Below, piece after piece: positions 1 to 6,800 of a stretch of 7,441 nucleotides of DNA. The position numbers and the translations under genes are program-made. This stretch comes from BPJU01 sp964425225. Its GTDB lineage: Bacteria; Planctomycetota; Planctomycetia; Pirellulales; Pirellulaceae. The stretch is from the NCBI GenBank assembly GCA_964425225.1, contig CAYRMD010000145.1, positions 1-7,441 of the forward strand, given 5' to 3'. Each line of letters begins with the position of its first letter. The stretch's first letter is position 1. The notes under the pieces are model-generated. The model saw only the letters and a program-made list of their open reading frames with translations. It was not told the origin of the DNA and made no database searches.

Positions 1-51
1 CTTGTTAAAAGGTTCCGTACAATACGGGCGAATTATGCAGAGGTTCCTTAA
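1..51 (+). repeat. Left arm of perfect 51-bp terminal inverted repeat
   Basis: The first 51 bases are the exact reverse complement of the last 51 bases of the window. Identity stops at base 52 (g here, a on the other side). The arm begins CTTGTTAAAAGGTTCC and ends GGTTCCTTAA, so GGTTCC occurs twice (11-16 and 42-47). It contains a small hairpin, CCGTA-CAA-TACGG (15-27). No transposase is found between the arms, and the interior carries a housekeeping gene. The best reading is that the sequence ends inside two inverted copies of a dispersed element, or at an assembly-graph overlap into one repeat. A transposon spanning the whole window is less likely. Confidence 0.9.
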
Positions 52-124
52 GAAGTTTATGTTCCTTGGCCACCCCCAACTGGACCACTACCGTTTGTTG
101 CATCGTATAGTCTTGTTTGATGCA

Positions 125-159
125 TTCGGCCTTCGCGCTTTTCTGCCTCTGCGTTAAAC
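125..159 (+). repeat. Intergenic TTCGCGC/CTGCGTTAAA tract, copy A
   Basis: A pyrimidine-rich stretch ends in CTGCGTTAAA. Two other intergenic gaps in the window carry similar tracts in the same orientation, at 2380-2418 (ending TTGCGTTAAA) and 3709-3748 (ending TTGCGTTACA). Shared words are GCGTCT or GCGCTT, CTCTGC, CTTTGCG and GCGTTAAA. The copies are diverged, so this is a motif-level repeat and not a precise duplication. Its function is unknown. Confidence 0.5.
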
Positions 160-167
160 TATTCCCG

Positions 168-185
168 CGCTGGCGAAAGCCAGGC
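168..185 (+). other. Small hairpin with GAAA loop in prfB leader
   Basis: CTGGC (170-174) and GCCAG (179-183) form a perfect 5-bp stem closed by GAAA, a GNRA-type tetraloop. The flanking CG and GCG could extend the stem with a one-base bulge. No T-run follows, so it is not an intrinsic terminator. It lies upstream of the proposed promoter and may not be part of the prfB transcript. Confidence 0.4.
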
Positions 186-208
186 GGTAGGCCGGTCAAG
201 AAGTGGGG

Positions 209-237
209 TTGGTCACGCGACCCAAGGGCGATATAGT
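209..237 (+). promoter_or_regulatory. Possible sigma-70-type promoter for prfB
   Basis: TTGGTC (209-214) and TATAGT (232-237) are separated by 17 bases. The -10 matches TATAAT at five of six positions, and the -35 matches TTGACA at only three of six. Transcription would start near 244, leaving a leader of about 95 nt before the prfB ATG. The consensus for this lineage is not known to me, so this is a weak call from pattern alone. Confidence 0.25.
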
Positions 238-324
238 TGAAGTGGGGTGCTTAGTACCATGCCCTGCGGAGTTTCGCGGTGCGCTGCGAGCTCTTAAGGG
301 ATGAACACATTCAAAGGACTTCAC

Positions 325-329
325 GAGGA
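325..329 (+). promoter_or_regulatory. Ribosome binding site of prfB
   Basis: GAGGA lies nine bases before the ATG at 339. It supports initiation in the frame that runs into the UGA at 408-410. The alternative TTG at 364, which would read through without a frameshift, has no such site. Confidence 0.7.
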
Positions 330-338
330 ACAAGCGTA

Positions 339-1464
339 ATGCCCGGAGAGCTTTTCGAGCGGTTTGAGGAGCTTCGTGAGCGACTCGTCGAACTACGAGA
401 CAGTCTTTGACTACGCGCGCCGTCAACAACAAGTAGCCGAAATCGAGCAGCGTATGGCGGAGCCTGGCTTTTGGGACCATGCGGATCAAGCTCAGAGCGT
501 TATTCGACGACTCAAAGAGTTGCGCGCCGTTACCGCTCCGCTTGGCAAAGCCATCGAAACAGCGGAGCACCTCGAGGAGTTACTTCAGCTTTGCGATGAA
601 GATCCTTCGCTGGAAGCGGAAATCCGTATCGAGTTGAACCGTCTGGAGCAGCAGGTCTCGGAACTGGAAATCCAGGCTCTTCTAAACGGCTTTCATGATC
701 AACTGGGGGCCATCGTCGCCATCAACGCTCGCGATGGAGGCACCGATGCCCATGATTGGGCCGAAATGTTGCTGCGGATGTACACAATGTGGGCCGAAAA
801 GCATGGCTACGAAGTCGAGCTCTTGGACCGCGTGGACAATGAAGTGGCGGGTATCAACAGCGCGACCATTGCGATCCGAGGTCCGATGGCCTATGGGTAT
901 CTAAAAGGCGAGACGGGGATTCATCGCCTGGTACGCATCAGTCCGTTTAATGCCGAGGGTAAACGCCAAACCAGTTTCGCGGCGGTCGATGTTTCGCCAG
1001 AATTGGACGATTCGATTGTCATCGAGATCGACGAAAAAGATGTACGAGAAGATACGTTCCGAGCCAGTGGGGCAGGTGGGCAGCATGTCAACAAAACCAG
1101 TAGCGCCATCCGCTTGACTCATTTGCCCACGGGAATCGTAGTTCAGTGCCAGAATGAGCGCAGCCAGCACAAGAACCGAGCCCAGGCATGGAAAATGTTG
1201 CGGGCCCGGCTGGCACGCTTGGAAGAGGAAAAACGTGAGGCCGAACGAGCTCAAAAGTACCAAAGCCAAGCCAAGGTCGGTTTTGGAGCTCAGATTCGAA
1301 GCTACTTCCAACATCCAGAACAACGGGTTAAAGACGCACGCACCGGTCATACGGAAGTGAATTTTCAATCGGTGATGGATGGTGAGATTCAAGGATTCCT
1401 GGACGCGTATCTCAAATGGCGAGTTGCCCAGGAACAGTCCTCGTCTTCCGCTTCGGCCAACTAA
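339..1464 (+). CDS. prfB: Peptide chain release factor 2, made by programmed +1 frameshift
   Basis: RF2 recognises UGA and UAA in the ribosomal A site and triggers peptidyl-tRNA hydrolysis in the cytoplasm. Reading starts at the ATG at 339, gives 23 codons (MPGELFERF to RDSL) and meets UGA at 408-410. A +1 slip on CTT (405-407) then reads GAC and continues for 351 codons to TAA, about 374 aa in all. E. coli RF2 has 365. The joined sequence LRDSL-DYARR followed by PGFW fits the family. The stop-codon-reading tripeptide SPF is near residues 201-203, and the catalytic loop GAGGQHVN has GGQ near 246-248. SPF, not an RF1-type PxT, identifies RF2. Ala stands where E. coli K-12 has Thr246. The C-terminus carries a short Ser/Ala-rich tail. 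TTCGGC (1452-1457) and GCCGAA (1475-1480) could form a weak hairpin across the stop codon, without a T-run. Confidence 0.96.
402..411 (+). promoter_or_regulatory. RF2 programmed +1 frameshift site (CTT TGA C)
   Basis: CTT TGA C at 405-411 is the conserved RF2 recoding heptamer. When RF2 is scarce, the ribosome pauses at UGA and slips forward one base on CUU, so the factor controls its own synthesis. The frame before the site is open from the ATG at 339, and the frame after it is the RF2 body. In E. coli an AGGGGG element three bases upstream stimulates the slip. Here the same place reads CGAGACAGT, which is purine-rich but a poor anti-Shine-Dalgarno match. Confidence 0.92.
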
Positions 1465-1686
1465 CCTGCCGACAGCCGAACGACGGTGACCCACAGGAAG
1501 GAAAGTAGAATTGATGTTCAGGTCGGCCGCTGGTGCATGATCGCTCCTTGCGTTCCGTCCATGCTCGGCAAGGTGCACTCGACTAAGCGCGTGGAGACTC
1601 GATGCGAAGAGCAACGGCCCGCCACATACGTCGGTGCACCGGCAGGCAGACCGCTGGTTCGCCGCAGGCCGAAGGTATAAGACATA

Positions 1687-1705
1687 TCGGCAAAAGTTAT
1701 GCCGA
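1687..1705 (+). promoter_or_regulatory. Inverted repeat enclosing a candidate start codon
   Basis: TCGGCA (1687-1692) and TGCCGA (1700-1705) are perfect 6-bp arms around seven bases. The ATG at 1699-1701 straddles the loop and the 3' arm. No Shine-Dalgarno precedes it. The arms could fold in RNA and occlude the start, or act as a small DNA operator, or be chance. Confidence 0.3.
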
Positions 1706-2280
1706 CCGACTCTAGCTTACCTGCAAGATGCTCGATCCGGTTGCCGACCACCGAGGGGTGGATCGAGGTGAGCTTCACGTTTATACAAGACCGGTTTGCA
1801 CATCACGTCCAATGGTTTTCCGGCGCGACGCACTTAGCGCTTCTTAGCTCGTGTGAGGGCGACGATGAGCAACCGTGGCCGCCTAGTCCACCCATGCAGC
1901 AGCTTGATGGAGCTGCTGTCCACGGTGGGAAAGCGATTTTGGGAGTAGGATTAGCCGGCCAGAGTCATTGGTCGCTCAGTGTATGCGTTCAAGAGCAGGC
2001 GAAACGGATCGAGTGGGATGTGGCGTGCCGCGTCGCTGGCCAGCCGCAATGGCTCGGGTCAACCTACCGACTTTGGTGCGCGCTGGATCACGAGCCCGAC
2101 GGAAACTTCTTAGTCGCCCTACCCGACGGAGAGTTGCGATTGTCTGCGGCGGTCGAGGATCCCGGTCGTTCTTACGCCGAGCAAAACGGCGAGTGGCTCA
2201 TCATCGCGCCTGCTGATTTTCCAACACGCAACGCGGCCGCTCAGACCTATCGTTGGCGTTATTACTGCGAACTGGTCTGA
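1699..2280 (+). CDS. Conserved-looking hypothetical protein, function unknown
   Basis: This 193-aa protein has no signal peptide or membrane segment, so it is probably cytoplasmic. It looks like a compact, tryptophan-rich, mixed alpha/beta or beta protein. Landmarks are FIQDRFAHHVQWF near residues 28-40, a proline run PWPPSPPMQQL near 59-69, VGLAGQSHWSLSV near 83-95, DVACRV near 107-112 and LGSTYR near 118-123. The pattern resembles uncharacterised planctomycete proteins I remember, but I cannot name a family or a function. An in-frame stop at 1678 makes the ATG at 1699 the earliest start, yet it lacks a Shine-Dalgarno. A GTG at 1768 has GAGGGG (1753-1758) nine bases upstream and would give 170 aa beginning at SFTFIQ; it is a serious alternative. 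The gene lies 234 bp after prfB, so it is probably a separate unit, and it converges on the minus-strand genes. Confidence 0.75.
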   Translation: MPTDSSLPARCSIRLPTTEGWIEVSFTFIQDRFAHHVQWFSGATHLALLSSCEGDDEQPWPPSPPMQQLDGAAVHGGKAILGVGLAGQSHWSLSVCVQEQAKRIEWDVACRVAGQPQWLGSTYRLWCALDHEPDGNFLVALPDGELRLSAAVEDPGRSYAEQNGEWLIIAPADFPTRNAAAQTYRWRYYCELV

Positions 2281-2379
2281 TCACACAGCAGTACATTTGC
2301 AGACTTGCTCGGTGCCCCACGATCCAAAACAATTGAGAGGAATAACGAAGATGGCTATTTCAAAAGCATGCACAATCGA

Positions 2380-2418
2380 ACCGCGTCTTTCCTCTGCGCC
2401 TTTGGGTTGCGTTAAATC
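2380..2418 (+). repeat. Intergenic GCGTCTTT/GCGTTAAA tract, copy B
   Basis: This tract lies in the gap between the convergent genes. It contains GCGTCTTTCCTCTGCGCC and ends TTGCGTTAAATC. It has the same orientation and word content as the tracts at 125-159 and 3709-3748. It does not form an evident hairpin. The rest of the gap (2281-2498) is A/T-richer and holds no supported gene. Confidence 0.55.
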
Positions 2419-2488
2419 TTCTTTTCCGTAACTATCCCAACATACGAAATGAAAATTAGATGGTAAATATCGTTCCGCGTCCGGAAAC

Positions 2489-2515
2489 GGGGACGCTTCT
2501 ATTTGCGGCGTCCCC
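2489..2515 (-). terminator. Hairpin across the stop codon of the KOW-like gene, possible terminator
   Basis: GGGGACGC (2489-2496) and GCGTCCCC (2508-2515) form a perfect 8-bp GC-rich stem with an 11-base loop. On the minus strand the stem begins within the last codons and the loop contains the TAG stop. The minus-strand sequence after the stem is GTTTCC, so the T-run is poor, and no T-run follows on the plus strand. A third arm, GCGTCC (2477-2482), can pair with 2491-2496 as an alternative. This is a plausible but imperfect terminator. Confidence 0.4.
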
Positions 2516-3545
2516 GATCAACGCTACGACAGAAGGCCAGAATATCATCCAAGGTTTTTATCTGACTGACGTCCGGACGGGCCTTTGGAGCAGAGCCTTC
2601 ATCACTCGTCGTGGTTGTCTCGATCGCAGCCGCGCCAGCCGGTTGCGGTTGCGTCTCTGCTTCTGGAATCGGCTGTGGCGCCATTGTCGCGGAACCCGAA
2701 GACTTTGGTCGGCGTGCCGCTTCCAGTAGCTGGGCGATGGCGTCGGGGGATTTCGGCACTTCCGATTGGGAAGCCCTCGTCTCATCTGAAGGGCTCGCCG
2801 TAGGCGCTGCGGCGGCGGCCGCCGGTTTCTGCCCGCGCGCTAGCGCCAAAATCTCAGCCGTGGATAATTTCGAGGTATCCAAGGTCGGGGTTGATGGCTT
2901 CGCCGGTGCCGCCGGAGTTTTTTCACCAGCCGGCCCAGTGGGCTTCGCGGTCGCCGGTTTTTGCCCACGTGCCATTGCCAATATCTCGGCTGTTGTAAGT
3001 TTCGATGGGTCGACACGCGGCGACTCGCCAGCGGGAGCCTGTCCGCTGCCGGATGCCGCGCCTACGGATTCCGTCTGAGGTGTCGTGGCGGGCTTTTGGC
3101 CTCGGGCTCTGGCAAGAATCTCGGCCGTCGTTAAAGCACCACTGGCTGACGCAGCATGTGTCGGCGGGGCGCTTTCGGGCTTTTTCGCCGCCCGAGCTGC
3201 AGCCAGGATCTCCTCGGTCGACGTGGGCACTTTCTTGCTCGGCTCGGCACGAGCCGTCGGTCGAGCCTCAGCATCGTGGGACTTCTTGTGCTCGGCTGCG
3301 TGACGCGCCGCAGTCTCGGCCGCCGCAACCGGAGCCTCGACAATCCGCAGAAAGCTCGGGTCGATGTCGAACCACGCAATGCTGGCGCCACCTAAAAACT
3401 GCACTAACGCGCGGCCGTTCATGTTGACGGTTTTCACGACGCCAGTCATGCCGCGAAATCGCCGCAATTCCGGGCGAGAATCGTCCACGACAACATACTT
3501 GTCCGTCAATTGTGATTTAAGTTTCTCGATCTGCTCGAAGGCCAT
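2499..3545 (-). CDS. SH3/KOW-like domain protein with EILAxAR motif array
   Basis: This is a 348-aa soluble protein with no signal peptide. Residues 1-70 (MAFEQIEKLK, YVVVDD, GMTGVVKTVNMNGRALVQF, WFDIDPSFLRIV) look like a small SH3/KOW-type barrel; GxxGxVxxV followed by a second strand is typical. Residues 71-348 are Ala/Pro/Lys/Thr-rich and probably disordered. They carry six copies of a short helical motif ending in a basic stretch. The closest are TAEILARARGQKP, TAEILAMARGQKP and TAEILALARGQKP. The final copy, LDDILAFCRSVDRGRRK, is the C-terminus. I recall similar proteins in planctomycetes without known function. KOW domains often touch RNA or ribosomal partners, but that role is inference here. 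The ATG at 3545 was chosen because GAGG (3551-3554) precedes it by five bases and the conserved region starts there. The open frame extends to 3725, but those 60 residues look non-coding. The gene lies downstream of the propeller gene on the same strand. Confidence 0.85.
   Translation of the reverse strand: MAFEQIEKLKSQLTDKYVVVDDSRPELRRFRGMTGVVKTVNMNGRALVQFLGGASIAWFDIDPSFLRIVEAPVAAAETAARHAAEHKKSHDAEARPTARAEPSKKVPTSTEEILAAARAAKKPESAPPTHAASASGALTTAEILARARGQKPATTPQTESVGAASGSGQAPAGESPRVDPSKLTTAEILAMARGQKPATAKPTGPAGEKTPAAPAKPSTPTLDTSKLSTAEILALARGQKPAAAAAAPTASPSDETRASQSEVPKSPDAIAQLLEAARRPKSSGSATMAPQPIPEAETQPQPAGAAAIETTTTSDEGSAPKARPDVSQIKTLDDILAFCRSVDRGRRK
2508..3224 (-). repeat. Six imperfect protein-coding repeats of the EILAxAR motif
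   Basis: In the 348-aa protein the repeats fall at about residues 108-123, 138-152, 183-197, 227-241, 266-281 and 329-346. The central three are nearly identical (L-[ST]-TAEILAxARGQKP) and also similar in DNA, which suggests internal duplication. The first (EEILAAARAAKKP), fifth (AIAQLLEAARRPK) and sixth are diverged. Linkers are about 14 to 47 residues and rich in Pro, Ala and Thr. Confidence 0.85.
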
Positions 3546-3550
3546 AGCCG

Positions 3551-3554
3551 CCTC
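3551..3554 (-). promoter_or_regulatory. Ribosome binding site of the KOW-like gene
   Basis: On the minus strand CGAGGCGGCT directly precedes the ATG at 3545. GAGG is five bases from the start. This decides the start in favour of 3545 over the open frame extending to 3725. Confidence 0.55.
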
Positions 3555-3708
3555 GACAAAAAGCCTATCTATGGTTCCCGATTGATTCAAAACCCTTATT
3601 TTGCAGGCATACGCCATCAAATCAAGGGCGGTATTGGAGCCGCGGATTGTATGCCAACCAGTTTCTCGACTAAAATCGTTGCCAGATCTTGCGAGCTCAC
3701 GTATTGGT

Positions 3709-3748
3709 TTTTTGCGTCTCTGCATCTTTGCGCGTTTGCGTTACATCG
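3709..3748 (+). repeat. Intergenic GCGTCTCTGC/GCGTTACA tract, copy C
   Basis: This tract lies in the 262-bp gap between the two minus-strand genes. It reads TTTGCGTCTCTGCATCTTTG and then GCGTTTGCGTTACATCG. It has the same plus-strand orientation as copies A and B, although here both neighbouring genes are on the minus strand, so orientation does not follow transcription. The rest of the gap (3546-3807) shows no gene and no clear terminator. Confidence 0.55.
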
Positions 3749-3807
3749 TTTTTACCTACGAATGCGAGGCACAGGCCACAACGCATTGGCTAAACCCCGA
3801 CACATTT

Positions 3808-6800
3808 TCAACGGAAGATCAACAGTCCAAAGCCTTGCGGAAGGGGTTGTGTGTCGGCTGGTGTCGCCCATGATTGCAAACCGGTTCGGGGCGCGATGCG
3901 TTGGATTTGGAAAGCCCAGGCGGCATTCTGTTTTGGAGCTTCCGGGACAAGCTCTTCCCACGGGATGGCAGCCTCGATTGTCCATCGCGTTCCGTCGTCA
4001 CGTACCGCAATATACCACGTCGGATCCCAAGCGCTGCTGCCCCAACATTGATCGGATGCCCAGCCGCGGTGGTCGATTTCTAACAGATAATACGTTGCGT
4101 AATCACGATCCACATCCAAAACAATCTGGATCCGATCGTGGTCCGACAGTGGTGTGTCCCGCCTGCGCATTGTGGTTAAAGTACCATAGGCATCCTGATT
4201 GGTGCGTTTGACCCGAACGGCAAGATATAAGAACTGGTCATCCGCGGCCAGTTGAGCCGACGCCGACCAATCCTGGTCGTCGTAGAGTGGGCTGTGCAAT
4301 TCAATTGTCGGACTTTGCTGCCAAACTTCGTCCTGGAGATCACCATCCAGATAGGGTGGCGAAGGCGCGCGATTACACAGTGCCGTCGGTTTTGGCGGCA
4401 ATCCCTGGCCATGCCGCAGCCACTGTTCCGCCTGCCCGGTCGCTCGCCATGCCGCATCCAGACCGTTGACCGCCAGCCAGTCAATGTAGTTTTGTGCTTC
4501 CCTACCCTGTCCCAGTACGCGTTGGGCTGCCGCCCAGGGAAGCCGCACGTGCGGGTCATGGTACAAGGTCGGCGATCGCTCGGCCACGCGACTTGCGTAA
4601 TCCAGTGCGCGCTGAGCACGACGTGTCGGCGTATGGTGGGGAAGGACTTGCCAGCGGACTGTTGCCGTTGGCTCGGGCACTTCGGAAGTATTGGGTGTCG
4701 GAGCAGCTTGGCGGTCACGAAACTTATCCTCGACAACTAGGGTGCTCGAGCTGCGTTGCAATTGCCAGGTAATTTCGGCGCTTGCGTAGCAACGCACGAG
4801 CCATGCGGCGGCACGTAGCGCCAGTTCGTGATCGGGACACTGTTCGAACAAAGCCTGATAGGTCGCGGCAGCCGCTTCCCATTGGCCGGCTTGTTGGTGG
4901 CGTTTCGCTAGCTCGTCCAACAACGCCGCTCGCGCCGATACGGGCAACTGACCGGTTAGATCGCTTAGCTGGGCCGCCAAACTAGTCTCCAAAAACCGCG
5001 CATCGGCATAGCGAATCAATTCGTAGCCGCGGCGACGCTGCTCCACAGCACGGCTCAGCGCTTGAACGTCCGTTTGGACCGGAGCAACCGCCGGGCGACG
5101 CGCCGATCCGTCCATTGCTGACCGAAGTGCGGCAAACGGATCGCGTAGCGTTGTGTCGATATTCGCCCCCAAAAGCCAGGAACCGCTCCAGCCTGTCGAG
5201 GGCGCTTCAAGCGCTGAGGCCAACGCTCGCGACGGCCCAGAATACTCGTCGAGCGAACTGCCCAATTGAGCCGACAACTGTTGAACCGACACAGGCATCT
5301 CGCCTTGAGCCACGCTCTCGGAATTTCCGCGAATGGTGATCACATGGGACACTTGCCACGGGGAGACACCAGCAGCCGTCAGCTCGGGAAATGCCGTCGC
5401 GTCCGCGGCTCGCTCGATCGCCTTGAGAGCCAATCGTTGCACCAGTCGATCCGCTGGATCAGCGGCAGGGCCAGCCTCAGGGACAATCAGCAAAGCTGGT
5501 CGAGCTGTTCGAACCTGACGCACCAAGTATCGCAATAGTGCCTCCGAGCTCTCGCGGTCGCTGGCACGAGTCCAGCGCTGCAATAGTCCATCTTCTGAGA
5601 AGGAAATACCACGCCGCGGCAATGGACAGAAAGGCCACGGGTCGAACCAAGTTGTACCGATGCGCTGGAACGCCTCTTCAATACGCCGGTTGGTATTCCA
5701 CCAGCCCGTGCGGTCCGACTCGTTTTGTCGATTCGCAACCTGGATCCACCCCACTAGGTACCCTTGGTCAGCAGCATACCACGCCAGCCATTCCCATGGC
5801 GTGGTTTCAGCATCTGTCCATATCCCTAATGCCGCCAGACGGTCGCCTCCTGAACGCATCGTCCACCACGTCTGGCCTCCATCACGCGTGCCGAGTATCA
5901 TTCCCAGATTGCCTACTGCCCAACCGCGACGCTCGTCCAGGAAATAGAGTCGCTTGAGGCCCTGCCGTTGCCCGGTCGAGGCGAGCTTCCAGCTTTTGCC
6001 GTCGTCTTGGGAGTAGATGACGATCGTGCCCGGCTGCCCGGCAATCCAACAGTGGGCTCCGCTCCAGGCTACCGTGTAAAAATCACAAGCAGTGGGCACT
6101 CCCTCCGGTAGGTTAAGCAGTACCTGTTGCCACGTGAGTCCTCCGTCCGTGGTTTTCATGACCAGCCCTTGATCGCCTACCAGCCAACCGCGCTGGCCTT
6201 GTAACGAAATGGCGCGAACGGTGCGCCAACCAACTGGAGCACTGCGAGCCGGAGTAAATCGACCACCGGCCACGGACAAGAGGCGCCCATCCTCGGTGGC
6301 GACAACTCCGGTCGAAGCTTCACTGAAGTCCCCGGTAACCACGTGCCCGGGCGTACCCGCCGCCAATCCTTTCCAGGACCTCCCTCCGTCACTCGAACGG
6401 AGTACTCCCGATGGGTACAACGACGAAGGCAAGCACAGTGCAACAAGTTCCTCGGGGCCGACGAAGGTGATTTTGAACAAGGCAGGCAAAGTAGGCGTGG
6501 GTACCAGGGTCCAGGTTTGCCCTGCGTCAGTCGAACGCAGTACGACACCCATGCTGATTCCCGTGTACGGCTCGATCCAACCTCCCACGATACACCCGAC
6601 GCGGCCATCGCGACTGAAAGCGATATCGTCCAACCGACACGTGACCCCGGACGGCTGCAAATGCCAGCTTCTGCCGCCGTCGAGGGTTCTCCAAATAACC
6701 CCCCGGTCGCCGACGGCCCATCCTCGGTCAGCGTCCAAGAACCAGACGGCTCGAAGAGTGGCGTCGTGTTGCGCGTTGGCGGGAATTGCATTCGGTGGTT

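Larger units (their letters stand above)
52..338. other. Non-coding leader region upstream of prfB
   Basis: I find no supported gene here. The region holds a polypyrimidine/GCG tract similar to two others in the window (125-159), a hairpin with a GAAA loop (168-185), a second small hairpin (209-225, TTGGTC-acgc-GACCcAA), a possible sigma-70-type promoter (209-237) and the prfB ribosome binding site. A 12-codon reading frame from 301 to 339 overlaps the prfB start (TAATG), but AAGGG abuts its ATG directly, too close to act as a Shine-Dalgarno. I recognise no known riboswitch or T-box here. Confidence 0.6.

Noticed and set aside
81..111. TGGACC with TATAGT as a promoter
   Set aside because: The spacing is 19 bases with a poor -35, weaker than the pair at 209-237.
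301..339. 12-codon leader peptide overlapping the prfB start
   Set aside because: Its only purine-rich site touches the ATG, too close for initiation, and no run of regulatory codons is present.
364..408. TTG start at 364 giving a frameshift-free RF2
   Set aside because: The peptide it adds does not resemble RF2 N-termini, whereas the ATG at 339 has a Shine-Dalgarno, a family-like N-terminus and leads into CTT TGA C.
901..1614. Long minus-strand reading frame (237 codons) opposite prfB
   Set aside because: It is antisense to the clear RF2 coding sequence, has no family-like features and is explained by codon bias of the real gene.
3630..3700. tRNA-like text near CCGCGGCTCCA on the minus strand
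   Set aside because: No TTCRA T-loop, anticodon arm or acceptor pairing could be assembled.
3546..3725. 60-residue N-terminal extension of the KOW-like protein
   Set aside because: The sequence looks non-coding and includes part of an intergenic tract. The ATG at 3545 has a good ribosome binding site and begins the conserved-looking domain.
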